A stretch of 64,000 nucleotides of DNA from Lucinisca nassula (Eukaryota > Mollusca > Bivalvia > Lucinida > Lucinidae), in contig OY757017.1 in the NCBI GenBank assembly GCA_963580285.1, positions 11,482,538 through 11,546,537 on the forward strand, given 5' to 3'. The notes below the pieces were generated by a model that worked only from the letters and a program-made list of their open reading frames with translations, ran no database searches and had not been told where the DNA came from. How positions within the stretch are numbered: position 1 is the stretch's first letter; the number at the start of each line of letters is the position of its first letter. Shown here in pieces: positions 1 through 10,215 of this stretch. The translations under genes and the position numbers were made by a program.

Positions 1-354
1 TATCTCAAAAATTGTTTGAGCTATTGCCCTGAAACTTTACAGGCTGGTTGGGGATGATGAGTAGATGAACTGATTAACTTTTGAAAAAAATCCGAAATTT
101 TTTTCTTGAGTTATGGCCCTTTGAAATTTTTCGCGTTTTAAGTTTGTAAGCAAGATATCTAAAAAACTATTTTAGGTTTTTCCCCGAAACTTCACAGACT
201 GGTCAGGGATGATGAGTAGATGATTAACTACAGCTTTTCTTGTGTAATTTCAGCATTACAGCCACATAAAAACAAGATATCTCAATTACTGTTAGGGACA
301 AGCAGTGTTAGGGTCAAGCAGTTGGGGGCATTGTGTTTCATAAACACTGGCTCT
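1..354 (+). mobile_element. 3' part of HINE/pearl-like element (HINE-1)
   Basis: Only the 3' end is in the window. Repeat units carry the phrases TGATGAGTAGATGAAC and GAGTTATGGCCCTTTG, which also make up the element at 32192-33328, so both belong to one family. The end has the full signature: GGGGGCAT (324-331), a hairpin GTGTTT-CAT-AAACAC (333-347), then CTCTAG at 350-355 followed by T. It abuts a LINE reverse transcriptase relic. The LINE copy near 17220 reads through the junction (GTACAGTATCAATTAAC), so this element inserted into that LINE at a TT. Confidence 0.7.
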
Positions 355-1656
355 AGTTGATACTGTACCAGAATGTATCTTGTAGAAGAAGGTTAAGGAG
401 GACTGCTCACGACGGGTCTCCAGGGATGGCCACTCTAGTTCATCAAGCATGTCACCGACGCTACTTCTATTTCGCCATCGTCTGCAGGTCCATCAAGCAG
501 CTGTCCTCTGCACCTTCTCCACCTGCTGAATCTGAGTTTTAACATATGGATGCCAAATGGGTGATGCATATTCAAGCTGAGGGCGAACCAATGTTTTATA
601 TGCAACATCCTTTGTCTGCCGAGGTACAAAAGCCAAATTACGTCTAAGGAATCCTAAGGTCCTAGTTGCTTTAGATGTTATTTCAGAGATATGTTGACCC
701 CAATCGAGATCGTCAGTGATGGTGATACCAAGATATTTGGCGGAATGAACTTGCTCCAAAGTTTGCTGGTGTAGTGTGTAATCATGCTTAATTTGCTTGT
801 CCTGAAGGTGTCGTGACACCCTCATTGAATGTCATTTGGCTACATTGAACTTCATCTGCCAATCTGCTTCCCATTGTGCAAGTCGATCCAGGTCATCTTG
901 TAAAATGCGACAGTCAGAAGAAGAATATATGTCCCTATACAGGACACAATCATCAGCAAACAAACAGACAGATGACCTGATGTTATCAGGGAGGTCATTG
1001 ATGAATATCAAAAAGAGGACCGGTCCAAGGACCGAACCTTGTGGGACACCAGATAGAACAGGGACTGGATCAGACGCTTGGCCGTCAAGTACAACTTGTT
1101 GAGAGCGCCCAGAGAGCAATGAGCTAATCCAATTATGTGTGGATCCTCTTATCCCATAGTAGTCCAATTTGTACAATAGCCTTCTGTGAGGTACCTTGTC
1201 AAAGGCCTTGGCGAAATCCATGATGATCAAGTCAGTCTGTTTGTGGCCACAATTTATGGCCCCATCCAGATTACTCACAATGTAATGGAAGAATTGGACT
1301 AGTTGAGTTTCGCAAGACCTTTGACTTCGGAAACCAAGTTGACAGTCAGCGAGAATGCTCTCAAAGGCTAAGTGTTTGTTAATGCTGCTGACTAATATAT
1401 GCTCCAGGGTTTTGCAACAGATGCATGTTAGCGACACTGGTCTATAATTTGCTGCATCATATTTTTCACCTTTTTTATAGACCGGGGTAACATTGGCTTG
1501 TCACCAATCATCTGGTACAGTGCCCTTGGCAAGTGATTCATTGAAAATAAAGGCCAGCACAGGAGAAATTTCAGCACTACATTCCTTAAGGACCCTGGCA
1601 TTCAGGTCATCTGGCCCAGCTGCCTTATGTATTTTGAGCTTACCCAACAGCATGGC
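355..1656 (-). pseudogene. Non-LTR retrotransposon (LINE) reverse transcriptase, 5'-truncated, three nonsense codons
   Basis: One continuous minus-strand frame from about 1656 to 357 reads as a Jockey/CR1-type reverse transcriptase. In order it shows a KAAGPDDLNARVLKE segment, ANYRPVSLT, the DFAKAFDKVPHRRL palm motif, SGVPQGSVLGPVLFLIFIND, the catalytic FADD box (949-960), KYLGITITDDLDW, the thumb segment TRTLGFLRRNLAF, and FFYKIHSGTVS. It is interrupted only by three in-frame TGA codons, at 1501-1503, 832-834 and 493-495. Relatives usually have Arg (CGA) at the first and last and Cys at the middle one, so single substitutions explain them. There is no frameshift, which suggests a fairly recent copy. 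No endonuclease domain is present: the copy stops near 1656, as expected for target-primed 5' truncation. The 3' side is cut by HINE-1. Confidence 0.9.
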
Positions 1657-1957
1657 CTGACAAATCTAAAAATTTTCCACTTGCCCACCGGGCAAGTAAA
1701 ATATTTTTGCACTTGCCCAGCTCAAAATCCTACTTGCCCAGGATTTTGGAACTCAAAAGTGGGGTTTGATGGGCATGTGTGTGTGGGGGGGATAATGGTG
1801 ACGATAATGACGACCAACATTTATAATTATAATCCAAGGTTTCTGTCAAGTTTCAAGCACAACCACTTTCCATTAGGGTCTAGTTATTTCATGTTTGTGT
1901 TTCTTTCCCATGGGATTTAATTGTATCGATTCCTGATCGTTGCATTCACTTCTATTT
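1657..1957. other. Intergenic; CTTGCCC-rich repeat remnant, otherwise unassigned
   Basis: Bases 1657-1760 contain repeated CTTGCCC/GGGCAAG phrases and CTGACAAAT. They resemble the end of the dispersed repeat at 4620-4747. I see no gene in the remainder. Confidence 0.4.
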
Positions 1958-2114
1958 CAGAAGCCTCCGTGGTGTAGTGGTTACGCTACTCGCCTTATAA
2001 ACCAGGGATCGCAGGATCGATCCCGGGCTTCTTCAGACATTCGGATGAGTCTTTAAACCGAGGTCCCGTCTCCGTATGACCTTAGCTGTTGGTGGGACGT
2101 AAAACTCAAACACT
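1958..2114 (+). mobile_element. tRNA-derived SINE (family B)
   Basis: It has an A-box-like GTGGTGTAGTGGTTACGC and a B-box-like GATCGATCCC, then a tRNA-unrelated body ending GTGGGACGTAAAACTCAAACACT. An 11-bp target duplication, CACTTCTATTT, flanks it at 1947-1957 and 2115-2125, showing retroposition. A second copy with its own duplication lies at 45888-46056. The cloverleaf is degenerate and this is not a functional tRNA gene. Confidence 0.85.
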
Positions 2115-2321
2115 CACTTCTATTTATTTCCCTCTGTGCGGTAATACGGTAGAAAATACTGTTGTTGTCACAGTCAATATCGGTACTTTTTCAAGTTAAT
2201 TGCTGACATAATACCTTAACTGATTAGCAATTTAGGATACAGTTATATTGACACGCATGATAAACACGAGCTGCAGCCGACAAGGTTGGCAAAAAAAGAG
2301 GGAAATACTCATATTTCCCTG

Positions 2322-2405
2322 GACGGCGGGAAATACAGGGAATTCCCGGGAAATACAGGGAATTCACGGGAAATACTGGGAATTCACGGGAAATACTGGG
2401 AAATA
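2322..2405. repeat. ~22-bp minisatellite (GGGAAATAC-GGGAATTC)
   Basis: About four imperfect copies of GGGAAATACAGGGAATTC lie inside the left end of the hAT-like element. Related GGAATTCC/GGTAAATACC phrases occur at the right end (3680-3770), so the array is probably an expansion of the subterminal sequence. Confidence 0.75.
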
Positions 2406-3178
2406 AATACTAACATAGGTGGTACCAATTGAGACTGCTTAATATACCCCAACTACCTAGCTATAGTTATTTTGAAGTCCATGCAGGGCTTGAAAATTCA
2501 ATTTGTCTGCTTGCAATGACAAAAAAAAAATTGAAGGACAACTAAAAAGTTTGTCTAGTCCTTATGACATTTACCAGAGTTTACATGCACTTAGTCATGT
2601 AGGACAAGTATGATATTTTGAAGAATTTTCCAGCCCTTTTCATTTGAATAACTTGAAAGATCTATAGTCCCTTGCCTTCATATAGAATTTATTATAATTT
2701 CTTTTCAAATGTGATTCTAAAATATTAGTTTTCAACTTCAGCTTTTTCCCTTGTCTTGTAAAAACATGTAACTTTATTACTTAGGTGAGTTTCTGTAGAT
2801 AATTTAAGAAACCTTTTAGGCTTAACTTAACTGTGTTCTTTAATACCTGTCACAAACAAACAATTATCACACCTTTTAGCATTAGGAGTATGATTACTTG
2901 ACAAACTTGCAAACAAACCTTTTCTAGTGTAAACATCCTGAAAATTCAAATATCCAAAGCGTTGTTGTCAATCTCCACAAAATTGAACTGTGTGTTTTAG
3001 TGTAACACTGAAGCATACAAAACATGTAGTTCCAATGGCAAACTCTCTTAAAGAAGCTAAGTGATTCCAAGGCATGTCTGTCCCAAATATTGGGATCATT
3101 ATGGTATTTTATCTTCTTAAGCATGAGTGATTCTAAATAACCCTCTGCACCCTATATAACAACAGATCATTTTATATA

Positions 3179-3507
3179 ATGCACTAGTCATTTGTAACCC
3201 CGCCCCCCCCCCCCCCCCCACACACACACACATACGGGGATGGGTGGGGGATAGCGGGGTTAATGTGCAGGGTAGTTACCCTCTGTGTTCCCCCGCAGTG
3301 CCGGGTTAATGCAGGGGTTTTGATATTATGCAAACATACCCCAGTGGAATTAACTATTATAAACAGCGGAGCAATGACATTCAGGACGTCCCTGCAGTGC
3401 AGGGCTTCTAGCAGGGCTGTGAAAAGTGAGAAATCATTGTCCCAGCTATTCCCCGTAGATTGGGGGGGGGGGGGGGGGGGGGCAGTGGTTACAAATGACT
3501 GGTGCAT
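3179..3507. mobile_element. MITE with 21-bp TIRs enclosing poly-C and poly-G tracts
   Basis: The TIRs are 21 bp (3179-3199 and 3487-3507, 20 of 21 matching) around the core TCATTTGTAACC. Immediately inside the left TIR is a run of about 17 C with a short CA microsatellite; inside the right TIR is a run of about 20 G. The open frames on both strands here are low-complexity and not genes. Homopolymer lengths are probably assembly-sensitive. Confidence 0.75.
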
Positions 3508-4004
3508 AAATGCTTGTGTTTGGTTGAGTAAAAGAAGACTTTAACATACATGTATATGTATGGGAAGGCATATTGAAAAATAGCTAACTGTTCATTATTT
3601 CAATTATATTTCACAAATATTAATGGTGTTTTTCTATGAAATAAATAAACAAAAATCATATTTCCCACTATTTACCAGTATTTTCCACTTTTGCTGAAAT
3701 TTGAAGTATTTCCCAGGACGGTAATTACCGGTAAATACCAGTGGGAATTCCCACCACCGGTATTTACCGACCAACCTTGGCAGCCGATATAGATCTACTC
3801 AAAAGATCAGAAGTGTCAGGGTAGAGAGATAAAAGATTAAAAGAATGCAGTTTATTTAGCTTGCAATTTAATGATCCAACCACAAAACGAGGACCCCCTC
3901 CATCCAAAACGAACCCAAACTTTCACACCCGCCCTACGAGCAAGTTCAATGTGATCATTATTTCCGCCATCCAAATCGTCGGCAACAAACCACAACTCCC
4001 ATTT

Positions 4005-4747
4005 TTCTGCATGCGATCGGTAAATGACGTCATTCGATCCCAGCAACCACACCCGTGTTTAACGTCATTGTTTTTATTATAATGGGGCTTATCTCCTTCA
4101 TAAAAAATGTTTGGAACCGGTAAAAAAAATTCTCGATAGCTTATCGGTTGTGGATAGAGACGCGACTAATCCACGGTTACCAACATTAAAACATTCGACT
4201 TTTTCCGCCAGCGTCTGCTTTTTGGTGCCAAAACATAACCCATTCACGAGATAGTAGAATAGTCCGTTTTTACTACCGTGAGATGTAGGAAATCGTCATA
4301 GGAGCTACTAAATCATTTTCACATTGATTGTGAATTAAATTTTATGGCAGGGATAAACGCAAATAAGAGACATAACTTAATCTTATTTTCACACCTTGTC
4401 ACGCTTATCGATAGCGCTGGTGGTACACACTACACCAGAAATGAAAGACACGCACCGCCGGGCAATCATGTTTAATTGGTAATTATATGACAGGGATTAA
4501 CAATAGTGTCATAATTGAAACGTTATAAAAACATAGATGATTTTGTCTCTGAATTGCCGACAAAGCGGGAATTATTATGATTTACTTACTGGTCTAGTTT
4601 TACCGTTTTTAAGGACTCAAAAGACTGGCAGTTTGAGACGATTTTTTGCACTTGCCCGACCGGGCGTCGAAAGGTCAAAGTGCACCTGTCCGGCGCGATT
4701 TCGGACTTGTCCGGGCGGCCGGGCAATGGATTTGTCAGCCCCTGCAA
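4005..4747. repeat. Dispersed repeat, copy 1 (paired with 5620-6342)
   Basis: Long stretches match 5620-6342 in the same order, for example GCGATCGGTAAATGA, CATTTTCACATTGATTGTG, GGATAAACGCAAAT, GACAGGGATTAACAATAGTG and ATGGATTTGTCAGCCCCTG. The two copies are diverged with many indels. Copy 2 lies inside the TIR element at 5429-6683. The shared right end, read inward as CAGGGGCTGACAAATCC, looks like a hAT-type terminus. Confidence 0.7.
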
Positions 4748-5165
4748 CAGTTTAGCGACCCCCTTAGGGTCAACTGTTATGTCCCCCTAGTAGGGAACGT
4801 ACTATTGCCTTTAGATGGTAGCTCACGGTCAGTTTCTCACGTAAATGCAGATTGAAACTGTTTGTTGCATATGTTGGCCTTATCGCGTGAGTCTGTTTTC
4901 AAAATTCCGTTTTCCCTTAACGAAGTGATCACAAATGCGTCCTTTTTTAGGGATTTTACAAATGACCAAATCTTTTTAACCTTACTATTCTTCTGGGGGC
5001 TATCAGGATCTATGTTGTCATCTTCGAAGGTAAATATGCTGGAAACATGCTTCCAATATGCATCTCTAATTACCTTTTGTACATGTGCTCTGAACCTTTT
5101 GCAATGGTTCTTAATGTCAGGGCTGCTAGACTTGCGAGCAGGAAAATACATCCTATACAAATGAA
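4748..5165 (-). pseudogene. LINE fragment, linker between endonuclease and reverse transcriptase
   Basis: The minus strand has a clean 107-codon frame (4837-5160). Segments such as KIWSFVKSLKKDAF, RENGILKTDSRDKANICNKQ and FQSAFT are typical of the region between the endonuclease and reverse transcriptase domains of Jockey/CR1-type LINEs. It is truncated on both sides, with neither catalytic domain present. Assignment rests on recognised family phrasing. Confidence 0.65.
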
Positions 5166-5255
5166 AGACCTGACAAATGAAAAGTACAAATACAAATGAA
5201 AGGCCTGACTTTCAGCTTTCTTTATAAAAACATGAAAAGTACAAATACAAAAAAC

Positions 5256-6755
5256 GGCCCCCACCCATTGGGGCTTGAAGAAAAAGATGGGCTGCATGAT
5301 GCTTCCATGCAGAGCTGAAAGCGACAGTACATGAGTCATGAGCACTGTTAAACGGCTGGTAAACCACTTAGAAGATCTAAGCCTGCCCAGCCAAAGCAGT
5401 GAGAGTCCCATGCTTATAAACCCTATTACCGTAAAAATTTGGCTATAAGACGAGGATTTTTCCCTCAAAATGAGCCAAAAAAATTGACCCCGTCTTATAG
5501 CCGAGGTCATGGACTGCAGGCTTTTTTCCGTCAATGTTCGGCGAAGACCAGACATACGGAAAAAGCTGATTGGTGATTTTTGAATTGATATAAAACGCCG
5601 CCCACAAACTACTGCTACGATTTTTCTGCACGCGATCGGTAAATGAAGTCATCTGACGCATTATCCCCACACGTGTTTTATGTCATCGCATGTGTTTCTT
5701 TCATTAAAAAAATGTTTGGAACTGGTAAAAACTATTTTCCCGATAGCTAAGCGGACGTGAATAGAGGTGGATAGAAAATCAGTGCTTTGCACAGCTCCCG
5801 AATTATCCCCAGAAGCTCTGTGTCAATAACCAACAACAGCGTTCGATTTTCCCGCCAACGTCTGCTATTTGGCGCCAAAACATAACCATTCATGAGATCG
5901 TAGAATAGTCCGATTTTATAATGCAAACATTTACCGTTAGATGTAGCTAATAGTCTGAGGAGCAATTAAATCATTTTCACATTGATTGTGGATTAAATTT
6001 TATGATTGGAGGATAAACGCAAATTAGAGACATAACTTGACCATATTTTCACACCTTATCGACACGCACCGCAGGGTGGCAATTATACGACAGGGATTAA
6101 CAATAGTGTCATACTTGAACCGTAATAAATACACAGATGGTTTGTCTCTGAATTGACAGCGATTTACTTACTGGTCTAGTAGTACCGTATGTAAGGACTC
6201 AAAAAAGACTGGCAGTTGTAGACGATATTTTTTTAATTTTTGCACTTGTCCCGACCGAGCGTCATAAGGTCAAAGTGCACCTGCCCGGCGTGATTTTGGT
6301 CTTGTCCCGGACGGCCGGGAAATGGATTTGTCAGCCCCTGTCGTCTATTAAAAAGAAGTCTGTGTAGCCTAAGCCAGCAAAGCAAGTACCGGACCGACAG
6401 CGATACGACATTTGCCGCTATTTTGTGCTAGCTGGGGCGTTGGTTCTGAAACTGAATAGCTCGGTGTTGTGTTCCCCGATAAAAAAAACATTCAGTTATT
6501 TCTGACGAAAAAAGGCCGATTTCTCACATCTAAATGGCATCTGGCGGTAGCAGATAGGCCCCGACAGATATGGCAAAAATTTGACCCGTCTTATAAAAGA
6601 GTATAAGCAAAATCCCACCTTAGAAAAACTGAAAAGGGGGTCCCGTCTTATAGCCGAATCGCCTTATAGCTGAATTTTTACGGTAGTTTCATTGGGCGAC
6701 AGGGCTTGAGATGTCGTGTAATCGCAATATCTGGTAAAAGTCCCACAAAATTGCC
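5256..6755 (+). mobile_element. SINE-A copy split by a DNA transposon
   Basis: The 5' half (5256-5428) reads GGCCCCCACCCATTGGGGC to AAACCCTAT. The rest resumes at 6686 with GTTTCATTGGGCGACAGGG. In intact copies these parts are contiguous. The interruption is the TIR element 5429-6683. Confidence 0.85.
5429..6683. mobile_element. TIR transposon with TA duplication, inserted in a SINE
   Basis: The left terminus is CCGTAAAAATTTGGCTATAA (5429) and the right ends GAATTTTTACGG (6683). Both continue with GGCTATAAGACG inward, and the right end has it twice. TA is duplicated at 5427-5428 and 6684-6685, and SINE copies elsewhere give the empty site. Length 1255 bp; no transposase frame seen. A TA target suggests Tc1/mariner-type mobilisation. 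It carries copy 2 of the 4005-4747 repeat. Confidence 0.8.
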
Positions 6756-7598
6756 ATTAAGTACCTCGGGATGACGTCACTTCCCGTAGCAACCAAACGG
6801 CCGCCATATTTCGAGGTGAAAATATTTGCCTAGCAACTGGTAATATTCCATTACATCGGATGCTATCGTTTTTTTTAGCTTTAATGTATTCTTTCAAGTT
6901 TGTTATTTTAAAATTTACTTTGAGTACAGTTATACTAATTAAATTTGTACAATTGTTGTAAGTAAATGTATATAAAAAATGATGAAAAAAAAAATAATAA
7001 TGATGATTTGAGCGGAGATAGTGAACGTCATCCCTAGGTATGCTATCGGTATTTTTTGCTTGAATGTATCTTTCAAGTTTGTTATTGTAAAATTTAGCGT
7101 TATACTAAATAAATTAGTATAACTGTTGTAAGTAATTATAAAAATAATGAATAATAATAATGATAAGTAATTATAAAAAGTGATAATTTTAGCGGCGATA
7201 GTGAAAGTGTCAGGTCTTGTGTAATTAGAAGTGACATGTCATCGGACAGAATACCCCAAGTGTCAAGGAAACTTGTCAATGATCTTGACGACTAAATCAA
7301 ATGCCTGGTTCAAAAAGGTTATAGATCTATGATTGATAGTTGAATGTGAAAATTCAAAGTTTATTATAAAAAAATTGGATTTTGGCTACATAAAAACAAT
7401 AAATAGTTAGACTCGGCGAATGTGATGGTAACCATGTAATTACGTTGTAAGGGGGGAGGGGGGGGGGGGCTCTACTCCAATTAACGTTACGATCCGAAGG
7501 ACAGCGCACTTTATGAAAATCATCCTTACAATGATGCCGGTGGAGCGTGTTCGGACACCAATGCAAATGGTGCGTGTCCTGGTAAAAAGTACTTTTAT
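6756..7598. repeat. No gene; ~170-bp tandem duplication and a G tract
   Basis: Bases 6858-7020 and 7037-7205 are two diverged copies sharing GCTATCG, TTTCAAGTTTGTTATT, GTTGTAAGTAA and AGCGG(A/C)GATAGTGAA. A G-rich tract lies near 7450-7470. I see no gene. Confidence 0.55.
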
Positions 7599-7745
7599 TT
7601 TCACACCACTTTAATAGTCAGCGGAGGTTTTAATATTTTTCAAAATAGTGAAAAGACTTCTCAACAGGTACTTTTATTGTTGATAAGTCTTGTCACTATT
7701 TTGAAAAATATTAAAACCTTTTCTGACCACCAAAGTGGTGTGAGT
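7599..7745. repeat. ~145-bp palindrome
   Basis: TTCACACCACTTTA on the left pairs with AAAGTGGTGTGAG on the right, and GGTTTTAATATTTTTCAAAA with TTTTGAAAAATATTAAAACC, around a short GTACTTTTATT loop. It could be a foldback MITE whose arms are its TIRs. Confidence 0.8.
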
Positions 7746-7756
7746 TAGACCCTCTA

Positions 7757-7889
7757 TGCATATAAACCCTTTTATTGGACAACAGGGCTTGAGATGTTAT
7801 TTCATCTCAATGTAGAGTAAAAGAAGCAATGTCTCCAAAATGACCTAAATAGTGTTGATGGGGACGTTAAACCTCAATTCGAACAAACA
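7757..7889 (+). mobile_element. SINE-A 3' fragment
   Basis: It carries GACAGGGCTTGAGATG-like, CATCTCAATGT and GGGGACGTTAAACCTCAA phrases but is missing the 5' half. Confidence 0.7.
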
Positions 7890-8528
7890 TTTTTGTTTTC
7901 AAGCCAAATTCAGCAGAGCATTAAAATTTGTACTGCTCATAAGTGTTTAACCAATTACCCTGGCCAGGGCTCGAGAAAATGTCTGTTTTCCGGTTCTGAA
8001 CCGATTTTGGGTTTACTGAACCAATTTAAACTGAAAAAGAAGTTTTAAAAATCGGTCCATAATTCAATAAAATCTTCAAAAAATCGGTTCAAAAATTCTC
8101 ACTAAATCATTGTTGTAAAAACAAGCTGACCGTTTGACACTGATAATCCAAGCATGTATACAAAAATCGCCAGCAGCACAAGGTGTTAGATCGGTTCGTT
8201 ATCTAACTAGGTGAAAATCGGACAAGTCCAAGCCGGGTTCTTTGATCTTATCGCAGCGACATTTGACCTGTGTGTTAAAATTATTCAACCGTGAACAATG
8301 GCCTTAGGCCTTATCGGCATGCTAGCAGGGTGAGAAAATTAGGTAAATCAATGCAGGACATACGCTAGTTTGTTTACACAAGTCATTAATTTATGGCTTA
8401 CCGGTATTTAAATATATAATTTTTTGTTTGTTTGTTTGTTTTTCACAGGGCGCAAGTTTCAATATACACCTGTCATGAATGTTAAGCCTTCCAGAGAAAA
8501 TGCCTTTTTTTTCACCCATTCCAAACGA
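7890..8528. other. No recognisable feature
   Basis: AT-rich, with short GGTTC/GAACC inverted phrases near 7970-8095. No coding region or named repeat seen. Confidence 0.3.
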
Positions 8529-8995
8529 TATTTCTATTTAAGAAATATGCTCCATTGAAACCAATAACATAAACCACGTGTGTATTACGCCCTTGAATGA
8601 ATTAAAATGAAACCGCATGACGTCATTTTCCGATCACGTGGCATCAATATCGGTCGCTGTTTGTAGACAAAGCGATTTCTTTCAGGCTAGTGTAATCGTG
8701 AAATATGTATTTATATTCTTTAGAACTCGGTTCAGCCACATAAGATTTTCAATGACTCGTTCGTCCATGTTTTGGTTTGAGAGTAAAGAAATGTTTTTCG
8801 ATTTTTTAACCCGTTCAAAACAATTTTTTTTTTTAAAATCCGCTCTATTAAAATCAATGACATAGAACAGGTGTGTGTGTTTTTGTGTTACGTCCGTGAC
8901 TGTATTATTGTGTAAATGGAAACGGTATGGCGTCATTTTCCGACCACGTGGCTGTAATATCGGTCGCCTTTTGTAAACAAAGCAATTTGGGCAAA
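8529..8995. repeat. Two-copy tandem duplication (~300-bp unit)
   Basis: GTCATTTTCCGATCACGTGG with ATATCGGTCGCTGTTTGTA (about 8621-8665) recurs as GTCATTTTCCGACCACGTGG with ATATCGGTCGCCTTTTGTA (about 8932-8975). Upstream CCATTGAAACCAATAACATA and CTATTAAAATCAATGACATA also correspond. Confidence 0.65.
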
Positions 8996-9404
8996 ATAAA
9001 GATGCGTGAAATAAGAGAAATATTTTAAAGGTTTTAAAAAAGGGGCAAAAATATAGTGACCATTGAGCTGATCTTTGACTGCACCACGCCAGCGGTCTTC
9101 AGGTGCTGAGTGACCCGGATATTGGGAAAATGAAAGTAGATGAAAATCTGGCGTAGAAAATGAAAGAGATGAAATCTGAACTATGTGAGCAATAATTGCT
9201 GTTTATAATCGAGATACTGTGCTTATATTCGTTGACAAGTGTAAGAGCAATATTGGTATGTCATTCGTTATGCTAATAACAGATTTTGAAATTGCAAATC
9301 ACCAAGGACGTTTACGGAAATTCGAAATCGATCGGCAATTTCCGTAATTTTTTTGGCGAAATCGGGCAGGACCGATTTGGATTCTTCAGTTTCTCCTGCC
9401 CTGA

Positions 9405-9560
9405 CCCTGGCAAACAGTGCTGGCCCAGATCAGACACCGCAGAACGATCAGGGCCTCCACTGTTTGCATAAAGTTCAGCCATTTGCCAAATAAATTTTGA
9501 AGAAAACACAGCCAGACACCCCTATATTTTGAAATGGACTCCGGCTATATATTAGGAGGT
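9405..9560. mobile_element. MITE family B fragment with palindromic core
   Basis: It contains GGCAAACAGTGCTGGCCCAG then GATCAGGGCCTCCACTGTT, followed by the family B tail (AGTTCAGCCATTTGCCAAAT, TTTTGAAATGGACTCC). Compare 35440-35659. The TTAA-CCC left end is absent. Confidence 0.65.
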
Positions 9561-9870
9561 GATTGCGGGCCCCGATCCGCTTCGATCATCTGTCAGGGCA
9601 TTTCTCCAGATTGGGAATTTTGTAAAAGGACAACTGTTTATCTTGTTGTAGGTGGTGATTTGTGCAACCACCTGCGCTGCATATTTATGCATTTTCTTCT
9701 CAGTCTCCCAGAATTTTACGTATGAATATCGCGTTGTATTCAATTAAAAGCAACTCAAAATGGCGTAGCTTTTCACCTCCTATTTGGTTGCTATGCAGAA
9801 AGTCACGTGACTATCGAGAAGTACCCAGATGACCGACTTCATTAATGAAAGAAATCTCTCCCATCTCTCC

Positions 9871-10215
9871 ACTTGTGGAGCGTGATAGCTCTGTGGTAAG
9901 TGCACTTGCCTCTGATGCTAGAGGTCCCAGGTTCGATCCCCGGCAGCGGCGATAAAATTTCGGTGTCTGAACACGCTCCATTGACATCATTTGCAGGGAT
10001 GAATGTCATTAAGTGCACCGTCCTTCGGATCGGGACGTAAACTGGAGGCACCCTGTGCAGGGAGAACCATCCCCTGTGCAGGTTAAAGAATCCTACCATA
10101 ATTACATGATTACTGTGTAGGCTTTCATCCTGCAAAACTGGAGTGTATGTAATATACACCTGCCTAGAATGCCCGCGAGGGCGTATGGCAGTATATATAG
10201 AAAGAAAGAAAATTG
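9871..10215 (+). mobile_element. tRNA-derived SINE (family C)
   Basis: The A-box-like TAGCTCTGTGGTAAGTGC and B box GGTTCGATCCC are spaced as in a tRNA, followed by a ~250-bp body and an AGAAAGAAAGAAAAT tail. No clear target duplication was found. Bases 9561-9870 just upstream hold no gene that I can see. Confidence 0.7.

Larger units (their letters stand above)
2281..3779. mobile_element. Non-autonomous hAT-like DNA transposon, 8-bp TSD
   Basis: The termini are inverted: CAAGGTTGG at 2281-2289 and CCAACCTTG at 3771-3779, with similarity continuing inward as GTAAATAC/GGAAATAC. An exact 8-bp duplication, GCAGCCGA, flanks it (2273-2280 and 3780-3787), the hAT-type length. It contains a ~22-bp minisatellite near the left end, a small GC-tract MITE (3179-3507) and a further CAGGGC-ended fragment (2483-2636). 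No transposase frame is visible. Confidence 0.75.

Noticed and set aside
1958..2114. tRNA gene
   Set aside because: A and B boxes are present, but flanking duplications, the non-tRNA body and a second copy at 45888 show a SINE; the same applies at 9871 and 39455.
3184..3544. Overlapping frames on both strands with Pro/Gly runs
   Set aside because: Created by the poly-C and poly-G tracts inside a MITE.
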